Source: Tigriopus japonicus (taxonomy: Eukaryota > Arthropoda > Copepoda > Harpacticoida > Harpacticidae). Taken from it: 64,000 bases of DNA. The stretch's first letter is position 1. Every line of letters begins with the position of its first letter. A program made the translations under genes and the position numbers. The notes under the pieces were generated by a model. It was not told where the DNA came from, made no database searches, and saw only the letters and a list, made by a program, of their open reading frames with translations. The DNA lies in the NCBI GenBank assembly GCA_010645155.1, contig CM021316.1:11564961-11628960 (forward strand). Direction: 5' to 3'. Positions 49,001-59,000 of the stretch are shown here, piece after piece.

Positions 49001-49597
49001 GAACTCTCTCTTCCCGATTATGTACACTGACATACGTTTACGGACTCCGATGCTTCGACGAAGCCACCAAAATGGCTGATATTCAGGTCAGTTCGTTAGG
49101 GGTTATAGACCTGGAGTTAAGGCTAATCAAGCCATTGACACACAACCTCATTCCAGTGGTCATTTACAGACGCCTACAGACCCCTGAAGATTGCTGGGGC
49201 TCCTTGGAGCATGAAGAAGGTTCAACCGCAATCTACGTACATACAGTATAACAAAAAACACGTCATCATGCCTTTTTTAAGGGTTGGTGCTTTTACAATG
49301 TAGGTTCGCCAAAGCCGATTGAGAGAATGAAACAAGTCAATTTGTTACTCACATTTTCGTGTAGTTTTTCAGGAGACTTGTGTCGCTGAGGGACAAAAGC
49401 TCGCTAGGCATGGCTGTTAGGCCGATCCTTCGACAGACGATCTCATTTGACGAACAGGTGCACTTTTTTGGACAAAACGCTGACGACACATGGACACACA
49501 TCCACACAAGGAGCACGACAACGACCTCATATATCCAACAATGGACCATCTTCTTGGTCCGTCGTGACAGTCGGCCCATTTTCAGCGGCCAATGCAC
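37039..49597 (-). CDS. rk: Bursicon-receptor-like LGR (type B leucine-rich-repeat GPCR)
   Basis: Fourteen exons: 49353-49597, 43731-43802, 43541-43612, 43274-43417, 43084-43155, 42939-43010, 42354-42422, 41927-42070, 40914-41054, 40759-40824, 40504-40662, 40365-40436, 39628-40301 and 37039-39410, giving 1457 residues. Exon 1 holds a signal peptide and an LRRNT cap (CPKKCTCSSNEIVC). Most LRR exons encode one or two 24-residue repeats (e.g. DFSQNRINVIPEGFIQKFPN), about 16-17 in all. A hinge follows (CCQF ... IQCSPTPGPFLPC), then seven membrane helices from ~residue 610: GLYLG-FLAVVDASTLGEF, TLERNYAITHAMHLNKRLSL, IAKRMALLVFTDFLCWFP and NPFLYAILTKQF. This helix signature fits insect rickets, the receptor for the cuticle-tanning hormone bursicon. 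ERN replaces the usual ERW/DRY. The cytoplasmic tail is ~575 residues, Ser-rich then acidic. Which in-frame Met in exon 1 starts translation (49597, 49579 or 49549) is uncertain. Confidence 0.93.
41055..41926. other. LGR intron (between exons 41927-42070 and 40914-41054)
   Basis: 872-bp intron, larger than most in the gene. Some open frames exist on both strands, but nothing with repeat or domain character. I see no hidden LRR exon, and the flanking exon phases join without one. Confidence 0.6.
46541..46565. repeat. (CGAA)n tetranucleotide microsatellite
   Basis: Six perfect CGAA units within LGR intron 1. The same motif recurs in degenerate form at 55.6 kb. Confidence 0.9.
47761..47788. repeat. 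(GTTTC)n pentanucleotide microsatellite
   Basis: Five to six perfect GTTTC units in LGR intron 1. Confidence 0.9.
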
Positions 49598-52500
49598 ACT
49601 CAGAGAAGAAATGTTCCACTCTCAAAAAAGGATTTCAAGGGGAGAACGAGGGAACGAAGTCTTTGCTTGGTTGGCTAGGTCGTGGGTTTCACATGATGAA
49701 ATCGGGAGGGAAAGGTCGCTCTTGGTTCGCTTGGTAACTCTAGAAGGCCAATGAACTCGGTCTCAAGTTATCTCAAGCCTCAGACTTCTTGATCGTGATC
49801 TAACGGGAGTCAAGTTAATCACAAAACTTTGGCGATCTCTCCTGAAAGGCCGCCCATAACTTTGTGTCAAAAAGCGACCAGTTTTGGCCTTCCTTTTTCC
49901 TCCTGATTTTGTTGACACGGGATTCTTCAGTTATTGGTCAAGAGATTGAGTGAAGGGTGCTCTTGTTGGACTTGAAGTCCGAGGTTGTGGCAGTGATCCT
50001 AAAGGCTGTAGTTCCATTTGGCAGTGAATGTTGTTTTCAGCTCTTTCATTTGGCAGGGAGCGAGGTCATTTCCAAGTATGGGTCCATCATGGAGCACGAT
50101 GACCTGAAAAGACAAAACGACAAGGGGTCAAACATCCATTCATATGACAGATTGGAATGCGTTTAATTACTAATAAAATGCCCATATAAAAGCCTCCCCA
50201 TTTTGGGAAGAAGACCACTCTGAGATGAACTTACAAGACTTTGACAAAGACTGGTTATTCCAATTAATGTCAAATCCTACTTCAAAGCCTACTAATCGGA
50301 ATGGGGTCAACACATACGATTCCAAGGTGGATGATAAGGGTTTGCTGGCAAGATTCACGGTTCTTTGGACCCAATCTGGAAACTTCATTGACGTCACGAC
50401 CACTCGACGATGAATCAATGTTCGTTAATCTAGACCTCAAATGAGGGCAAATCACGTGGTTGGGACAAATTGCCCAGGGCTTTGATCAAACAACTCTTGG
50501 AAAAGGAAATCGTAAGTAAACTTGGGAGATGGATTTTCGACCAGTTTTTCCGTGATGTTCGCTCACTAAGAACCTTACTGGTCCTAAATAAATGCCATGT
50601 TTTGAAAAGCTTGACTAATGCCGCATCGCAGTTTGGTGTATACTACTTGCAACAGCTGGCATGTAAGGATCTGCATATTCAACACTAATATATGCTCTAT
50701 TCAAACACACCCTTTGTAGGTGAAATGATTTATTGAGCTAGCGTCAAAAGTTGACAACGTGTATTGCCGTTCTTTTATCCACCGTATGACCAAAAGCAAA
50801 CACTTGTTCGGCAAAGATTTGACCTGATCAATACGCTATCTGCATGTTTATCTGGTCCTTGCGGCAATTCAGCTGCTCGTAAACGGTCCTTTTCGATCGA
50901 GTTGAGCTTGTGTTCCATAACTGATTCAAATGCAAAGGTCACCAGAGGGTTGAATGAAAACATCTAGAATTTATTAGCTTAACGTCGCCAGTCTATGGCT
51001 TTCTGCACAGTGTACACTCTTTGCACACTAGATCATAAATTCTCAACGGTCTGACGAGTAAGCACAAATATCCCAATGAATTTTGCAGACCCATCTTTTT
51101 CTCCTCCTTCCTAGTTGCTTCTTACCGAAGGTTAGGTTCGATCTGTCCGATGTTTCGGTTGAGCAAAATTGGCAGAAATCGGTTCGTAAGAGCGGTCAAG
51201 GTGAGGGGAAGGGTAATATGGGGCTGAACTGTAGATTCCGTAGTTGTCAAAAGGGGACAATAAAAGCGCCTCTATGCAATAAATTTGGTGATCGGCGACA
51301 TTGAAAGGCCGCTGCCAGCTTCTGGGGGAATCTCTCTGGGGAAAGCCGTCCTGACCCATTTCTGTCAGGCTCTTTGGTCGTAAAATATATGGCGGGTAAT
51401 TTGTGGAACAGACAATTTTGCACTTTATCAAAATATTGAACATAGAAAGCAAATAGAGTGTAATTCAAGTTCCAACACTGGAAAGCAGAGGAGGACAAGT
51501 TTGAGCACACCAGATTGCGAATTGAAATTGATCAAGGGGAAAAATATTCCACACGATCAAAGCTTGTGGTAGATTTCAATGACTTTGCAAGAATCTTGAA
51601 ACCGGTCAGCCGGAAAAAATTAGAGGATGATGGCCAGTGAACCAATCTTGTCGATTTTTTTCCTCCTTAACAAACCCCAAGGGAGTTTTGCACACAAGTA
51701 AGCTTGGACTTAAATGCATGGCTTCCCAGAAGATTTATTGCCATTTTGGTTCCAGTGTTCAGTTCCAAGAAAAAAGGAGGACGAACTGGTAATAACTCTC
51801 CCGGACAACTCGTGTGATTCAATCCACCGAATCAAAGCAACCAATCGGCTAACCCTAAAAGTCCGTTGGGCCCTTTTGGCACCCATTTTGGAAAATACTT
51901 GTTTACTTCGAGGTCTATTTTGAATGAATGCAAATCTAATGGAGCATGATAATCAAGGAATATGAATGTGCTCCCTCAGAGTCCAAGATTAATGATTCCT
52001 AAGTGTCTGGAACCCTCGATATGAAATTTGAAAAACATCCGCTTCGCTCGAAAACTGATGATGCCACTCCTTGCTTCGTTTGGCAGAGCCTCGTTTTCAT
52101 ATAAGACAGATCTGTTATCCTTCACACGATGAAGCCTGTCAGTATTATGTTGGAGAAGCAGGCCATGGGACCAAATGGAAATGACAATAATAAACACCAA
52201 GACATTGAAAATAAACACAGCACCAGGAATTATATCCGGTTGTTGTTCTATTCAGCTTATTGGTTTTCAACCTGAGGCCTTTGACCTCGTTCGGAGTTAG
52301 AAAAGCAGATGTCTTTATTATACAAAAATACGTGTTCTGATAGTTAGTGGCCCTCCAAGCATACTAATATCTAATAAGCACAAGGCTCATCCGTAATCAG
52401 AGTTGGTTGGTCAGAGATGTTCCTAAGAGGACTCAGTTTTGGAAACAGACTATTATCCTATCGAATGCAACTCACTTCTCCAAAAACTTGAATGGTATGT

Positions 52501-55500
52501 TTTTTATTCAACCCAAGGATTTAGCGGAAAGGCTTTTTCTTGGGGACACAAGTTTCTTAACAGAAATATTGACATGTATTAGACGTTCTAAAGCGTGAAT
52601 ATGATTAGTTCTCAAAGTTTACATTGATTTGAGGACGTCAAACGACCGTGTGGAACTCCTCGATTTAGTACTCTAAGTGTTGATGTGAGCGTTTTGTTGC
52701 CAGTTTTGAATGAATGATATGGTCCTGAAGTAGACACTTCAGCGACCCTTTTCCAAAAGTAAAGTGGGATAGAAGCTGTGTCGAAAAAGTTTCTAGGGAA
52801 AGTTTTCTCTTTGTTTGAGAAGGCTGAGCTCATAAAACAAGTCGATTTAAAAGTGTGGGTGAACATCAAAGGGGAGACTGGACATGGTGCTTCTCATTCA
52901 AACACTTTCATGAAGGCTTTCGTGTGTGCTTGTTTACAACAGTGGCCAAGCACAAAAAACATGAATGAGGCTTTCAAGGGAAACGAAAAGGAACGATGAT
53001 GTGATTAAAGTTCGAATAAGAAAATCGGCAGCGAAAAAGATGGCGTTTCCTAAAGTTGAAAAGGTCTTACTTTGTTATAACCCTCTCCGTCATTTACAGG
53101 AAAACAATGCGTCTCCCATGCAACCAAGGTGTTCACAGACTCCTAATTCCAATTTCAGAGTGTCCATCCACACCAAGAAAACGCCCCCAACTTTTCCACA
53201 TGTTCACTATAAAAGTCTGGGAACTGGGAAAAGTTTGCGTCGGGTATCGTTCCTTTAAGACAACACTATTATCCTAATAAGCCATTGGCGTGCTGTCTTA
53301 CTTTCAGAGACTTGTATTGTACAGACTCCTTGATAAGAATGCAGCACGTTGTTAAGCCTTTGTTTATTAAACAGTTGTGCGTTTTCGCTCCCTTGCGATG
53401 TCCTCGATCTTTTATATAATGAATGTAGCATGCTTGAGTAGAATGTAGGTCAGAATTGAGGGGGAAATGCAAATATCTATTTTGTACTTTGTTTTTGACT
53501 CGCTTGCTTTCAAGCATTTTGGGAAATCTTGAAGTCCGCGATCATGAGCCATGTCTACCGCAATAAACTCTTGGGGTAAAAGGTGTTCAAAAGCTGGATA
53601 GTTTCGCCACAGGTCACTTGCACTTTCTAAGAAATTCACATCCAGACTGTTTTCATTTCAAATAGTCCTACTTCATAAGATAAATATTGCCTACCGAGGC
53701 CAGAGCGTTCGCTTCGCCGTTGAGATGTGTCCAATCTCCCAAATATCTCAGATTGTCCTTCTCGCTTTCTAGCACCTTACCAGAGGGGAAATGCACTTTC
53801 CCGCTCTATCAAATAAGCAATCTTTCCCCAGCAATTTAATAAGAAGGTAAAGAAGTGCATATGGTAAAGGACATTGACTTTCTCGTTGAGTGTTAATAAG
53901 CTGGCTCGTTGGATGAAAAAGTCACTCGGCCCTCCAAATCTTTGCAAATGCACTCGTGTGAATGGTGAATTGGGATGCTCAAGGCAAACTCAAAATTGAA
54001 ATACATGAAGGGGGTCATTTTCAGTTCATTGCTCGGTGTTTTTACATGACTTGCAATTAATCACTAATTCGTTAAGCATTGTGTTCAAAGAAGTGAAACT
54101 CACAACTATTTGAATTCCCTGCAATCTTGAGAGGTGTGTTTACAAAGATCTGTATTGAAATTTTGAAATGACATGGATTATCAAAATTCTGCACGCAACT
54201 CGAGTTGTTGATTATTTGTCAATACATGTCAAGGCTAGAATGACATTTACCATATAGTAAATAGTTATCCAGTGGAAAAACATTTTGCAAAGTTTACCTC
54301 GCTCCCAAGGAACAGGTGCAAGTGTTCATCTTTTCTGGGCGAAATGTTCCCCCACGAGTTTGGGCGAAAATGTTGCGCTAATGACCACATGAAAATTTGT
54401 AAAATGGCAAGCATTTTGTAACATGGTGCAAAAAAGTGGCGTCTTGATCCAACCCGAATCGGACTGGACCAGAGTGTCGAGACGCAATCCAATTTCCAAG
54501 ACTTGGAACGAATTACGTTTGGTATGTTTTAGTCGATTTCATCCGAGGTTTCGTTTGAGTAAAGTGCGTGTTCCTATGCCAAGAAAGGCCAATGACGTTT
54601 TAGCAAGGTTGCTATGAATGTGCTAGTTTACTTTTATTTAGGCTTAATTTGTACTCTCCCTTCATTTTGGAGGTGAACCGTGGATCCAACGCTAAGAGAG
54701 TCCTTCATTTTCGTTCTTAGCCTTCTTGTTGACATTTCTCACGCAAACACGTTATTACTTGTCAACCTCTTCTCCTTCTTTCTCTGAGTGTTTTTAGCCC
54801 AACTTCATGATGGTTGTTCCGACTCCAAATCACCCTTTTCCTTGTCTGAAAATCCCTTTCGATTATCGGCTGAAACATGTCTGTCTTCGTTTTAGCGGTT
54901 TCCAACTTTTGTGTCAAGAAAGTGTCCCAGGTATTTGGATTATGCTTGCGGGAAGCTTATACGCCCTTTGTAGCTATTTTTGGCCTATTTCTCCACTCCC
55001 GCGGGACATTCCCACATAGTCACGGAAGTTGGAACAACAAATGCATAAAAGAAAACTCCGGATGTCCTGACCTACATTAATCCTCTGCCAGATATGTTTC
55101 TAAGATCCTAAGCTAAGTGGATGTTAGTTGGAGCACTAAATCCACCCTAAGAGCAGAACTAACGAGTCGATAAAGGCCACTTACCAATGTCAATAGTCCT
55201 TGTGCCTTAAGATTCTCTTGGATCAATCCGAGCACTCACATTTCGGGTCCAGCCCTGATTGGTAACATGTTCTCACGAGTTCACCGACACACATTTACAG
55301 AATCTGTCTTTTTCCCCTCATCGCTCACCTCCTGTGGCTGTCCTCGCCTGCCAAAGAATCAAAGGAACAGATCGCCTCCAAAAGAAAAGAAAAGGGAATT
55401 TCTTTTTTGTTTTGTTTTGAGCCAGATAACTCTGCTGGAAAATGTGCTGCTTTCTTAGTTGTTCGTGTATTATTCGCGTTCTCGTGTGCCACTCTTCTCG

Positions 55501-55560
55501 GATCTCACCACAGTCACAGAGTGCAAGCTAGACGAGAAGTGAACCCAAGGAACATGCTAA
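49598..55560. other. Gene-poor region upstream of the LGR gene, left part
   Basis: No complete gene is recognisable. It should contain the LGR promoter just right of 49597. Open frames are short and lack protein character. One two-exon candidate on the minus strand (53555-53805) is described separately. Confidence 0.5.
53555..53805 (-). CDS. Weak candidate: last two exons of an unrecognised gene
   Basis: Minus-strand frame 53695-53805 (37 codons, beginning SGKVHFPSGKVLES and containing DNLRYLGDWTHLNGEANAL) is bounded by GATAG and GTAGGC. A 68-bp intron of this genome's usual size follows, then 53555-53626 (KVQVTCGETIQLLNTFYPKS, ending in TAG). Phases agree, but both splice sites are mediocre, no homologue is recognised and no upstream exon was found. 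It could be chance. Confidence 0.2.
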
Positions 55561-55564
55561 CATT

Positions 55565-55780
55565 AGCGAACGAACGTACGGACGAACGAACGAACGAATG
55601 AACGAGTGAAAGAACAACGCACCAAAGGACGAACGAACGAAGGAACGATGGAACGCAAGGAAGGACGGACGGACAAGTGAATGGAGAACTCCGAGGACGT
55701 CAACAACGCACCAACGCCACGGACGAACGGACCGACGAACGGAGAAAGAGAAAGAAAGAGAAGAAAGACAGTGAGTGCTT
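55565..55780. repeat. Degenerate (GAAC)n / (GGAC)n / GAAAG tract
   Basis: About 200 bp dominated by GAAC, GGAC and finally GAAAG units (for example CGGACGAACGAACGAACGA). The minus-strand frame through it yields repetitive Phe/Val/Arg/Ser peptide and is not credible as a gene. The motif is shared with the tract at 46541. Confidence 0.85.
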
Positions 55781-55946
55781 CTCCAGCCTCCACCAAGTAG
55801 CCCAACGGCCTCCATGACTCGTCGGTCTTTGCTTTCCCGGGCGAGATCTGGAAGAGATGGAACAACTAGCGGCTTCTCCCTCTCAAATGCATGGAGATGA
55901 GAGTCAAGGCACAACAAAAAAAATCGAGGACGCGATGCCTGCTTAC

Positions 55947-56066
55947 TTGGCCATCACTCTGACGTAGATCGACGAGATGATGAGGATGCTGATGGTTGGC
56001 ACTACGTAGAGCGCGAGGAGCTCAGGGTGAGAGTGCGGGAACGCCATGCAAATGGACCACTTGTTT
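55947..56066 (-). CDS. Orphan exon of a class A GPCR (ECL2-TM5 region)
   Basis: A 120-nt exon with a good acceptor (GATGTCAG) and a strong donor (GTAAGC), phase 2 at both ends. The translation begins NKWSICMAFPHSHPELLA and continues LYVVPTISILIISSIYVRVM. That is a cysteine-containing second extracellular loop, then a ~22-residue helix with the TM5 proline and a terminal tyrosine-x-arginine, as in many peptide and amine receptors. Codon use is GC-rich unlike the surroundings. I could not identify the receptor subfamily, nor find TM1-4 (expected at higher coordinates, possibly beyond the window) or TM6-7 (expected between here and 49.6 kb). It may be a real exon of a gene with very long introns or a relic. 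The hydrophobic part overlaps a GATGATGAGGATG simple-repeat-like stretch, which tempers confidence. Confidence 0.45.
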
Positions 56067-59000
56067 CTGACATCTACGATGTGATTCTAATGAAGAACAC
56101 AGTCTGAGCTAAAATTTTCCAGTTTATACCAAGCTGAGTCGACTTCAACTAGGAATATCTGTTAGTTGAAATGCACTTCAACATGTACACAGGGGCAATT
56201 GAATTCCTAGAAGCCACGAAAGATCCAATCCCCTTGATATTATTCAAGCTCATTAAGCCATTATTGAATATAGGGGGGAATATTTAATGTCTCTAATTGA
56301 GGAGACTAGAGCGAGTAAAACGCCGGTCTTGATGGTCACCCTGGATACGGCTAAAGCGATTTTGTATTATCTTTGGCCATTTCCCCTCACGCTCTGCCTT
56401 CAAGGCTCGTCGATGATCCAAGTTACGCTGAAGAAAACAGGCAATGGTTCCAACAGAACGAGAAACATTATTGAATGATCGTCCTCAACGTTCAAAGTTG
56501 CCGCCGATCATTCAAGGGGAAGTTCTTGGAGATCCCTCTTTATTCCGGTTAGTAGTCTCAGGGGTTTGGTTATTCTCTTGTCAACAAATGTCTGGCAACC
56601 TTGACAAGGCGTGAAGGAGAAGCCGTTCGTAGTAGTATTTTTCTAGCTTAGACATCCCATTTTGGTGACGTAAATGTTTTCCCTCAATCACTCAAGTTCT
56701 TTCCTTTTCTGTGGCCACTGGCCCTTCTTGTTCACTATTGATTCCAAACCTGTGATCCCATTCCCTATTTCAATTAGAACCATACTTGGAAATGCATGTG
56801 TGAGCTCAATGTGCAGGCCAAAACAAACCTGAGCTCACATCTTAACCGATCTTGTGACCTTGTGCCAATTCCCCTTCATTTCATTCCCTTCTTTGCTCCA
56901 AGCACTCAGCTAAGCCATCGTTTGTGAGTAGTTGACGTTGTTCCCTCTGCTTTTATACTTTCGGTGTAGTATATCCGCAAACGAATAATATCCATATTCA
57001 CATGCCGCAGAACAAAAAGCTCGGTTCCTCCTAGCTCCTCCATACGTATGTACGTGCGCTTTTCTATTTTTGTTTGAGGTATAATGTGTCTTCCCCTTCC
57101 CTGTCTCATTCATATTCCTGGACTTTTCTATTAGTGAATGAACAGAGCGGACGACAGTATGAAGAATGAAATGACTCCAGTGTGTTGGGGTAGGGGCAAA
57201 AAGGTTCTCAACATTCGTCTTTGAGGAATTCACACCTTTCGGCTTGATAGATTTTGTTGAGAATGAGAGATTGATGACAAGTATTAGTCGTATTGTTGGG
57301 CAGAGCTGGGGCAGCGTAAGAGGTTTTGATGTAGTGCATGAAAAACGAGCTAAAGATTTTGAAAGGCTCTTTGAACCTGATATAATATCAGTCATCATTT
57401 AACGGAAACTAGTATAAAAAGGTCTGAATGAGGTGGAATTTTAAGAAACGCTTATGAATTAATGGATGGGCAAATTTCCTCTTCATCTATTCAAGTCTGG
57501 GTGAATGAAATGCTGCTATAGCCAAACTCATCTTGTCCCCCAAGTTTTGTAAGTCACGAGAAGAAGCAAACCAGTGGAAACTTTGCTTCTTGAAGGCTAT
57601 GAAACTCTGTGCAAAGTGAAGACTCTGTCTCAAAAATACAACATTGTTCTTTATCGGTGGTTGAAAACTGTGACACCACATTTTTTGCTCCCTTTTTAAT
57701 GCATCTTTCGGGACTGGGAGCAGGCGTTTTATTCTAATTTATCTTCCCCACAGAAGTTGGCTTTCGAATGGCTTTGGTAGAGTGCAGAACAGTTGTGTGG
57801 GACAAGCAGGATGCCAATGGTTGTTGGCTGGCGAATGCCAAGGGATCCAGGCCAATGTCCACAATAAACATTCCCATTCCCGCCAGCCGAAGCAAATCAC
57901 CATTCCAAGCGTTCCAATTTTCTCACTCAGACCGGTCCGTGGAAAACGACGGAGCAAAGCCCCTCTACTCAGTCAGTCAGTCAGTTAGAGAGTGGAGTTT
58001 TTCCCTGCTTATGTGGGTCATCTTCCTGACGAGTGAGTGTCTGTCCCACTTTTCTACTTTTCTGGATGGTGGATCCATTCTATTCAGTCTCTGAGACAAA
58101 GGCCCGTGAGGAATGAAAGACTCACTCGCTCACTCACTCATAGACAAGGACTGACTGGTTTTGATTAATTCAGCTCGGATTGAGGATGAAACACGAAGAG
58201 GATGAAAAGACAGAGCCTGAAAGCTGGCCACAACGAGGACCATGGTATCATGGATATCTAACGATGGTGAGAGATGTGGACTGACTGATTGTTGGCTATC
58301 GCTCGGCCTGCCTGGAATCCAATCTTGGAAGCTCCTTTTTCACGGTAGAGATAGATAGAGGCTATTGAGTGGCTTGCATGGTTATGACCACAAATATCAT
58401 GGGCCTACCATATACGTTTGACATCGTTTGTCCTCCAAACATGAGGGTAAGGACGCTGTTTGGCGCTGTCATGGTGCTTATTGCGACATTTGCGATTTGC
58501 ATAAAATCCGCATCGGTGGGAGTTCGTGTGTTTTCGCTTAACTGGCTTACTCGAATAAGTATTTCTCGAAAGGACTGGCCTGGAGATGATTGCCATGATA
58601 ACGTTCGACAACATGTTTGTTTGTATTACTCATCAAGATTGGAGCTTTCAAGTTTGCCCGCTTGTTCGTTTCTAATCAAACTCATTTGGAACGCTTCGAG
58701 ACTCCATTATGAAAGCCAATGTCAATATTGTTACCATTGCTTTATTTTCTGCTTTAAGATAAAAACGACTCTCTCACTTTCGAGTGGGATGCCATAAAGG
58801 TGTTTTTCACCGAATTCAACTTGGGGGCCACTTCTTATCGTTACCACGATGAACAAGAAAGAGTGAGATCAGGTAGGTACGTTTTTTGGCTTGAACTTTA
58901 GTGAGTGATGGGCCTCTCAAACATGTTCAATGAATTGATTCGTCACTTGCTCTTTGAACGACATTCATTGGTGGTGTGGGTGTCAATGGAGGTTTGTCCA

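Larger units (their letters stand above)
43803..49352. other. Large first intron of the LGR gene (5.55 kb)
   Basis: The exon 1 end (phase 2) joins exon 43731-43802 directly to give TKIDFSQNRI, an intact first repeat, so no exon is needed between them. The intron contains (CGAA)n at 46541, (GTTTC)n at 47761, GAT/AAT-rich runs near 46890 and no supported gene. A long first intron is a common place for enhancers of a developmental receptor, but no specific element is identified. Confidence 0.6.

Noticed and set aside
55528..55917. Minus-strand 129-codon frame rich in Phe, Val, Arg and Ser
   Set aside because: It is the translation of the GAAC/GGAC simple repeat, not a gene.
57301..57380. Minus-strand frame starting after an AG (FKEPFKIFSSFFMHYIK) considered as a receptor exon
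   Set aside because: A stop comes before any donor in phase, and no family feature was seen.
56910..57398. Minus-strand open frame of 162 codons
   Set aside because: Low-complexity composition and no domain. Other frames in the same place are also partly open.
58369..58797. Plus-strand 142-codon open frame
   Set aside because: No similarity to a known family, and composition reads as random translation.
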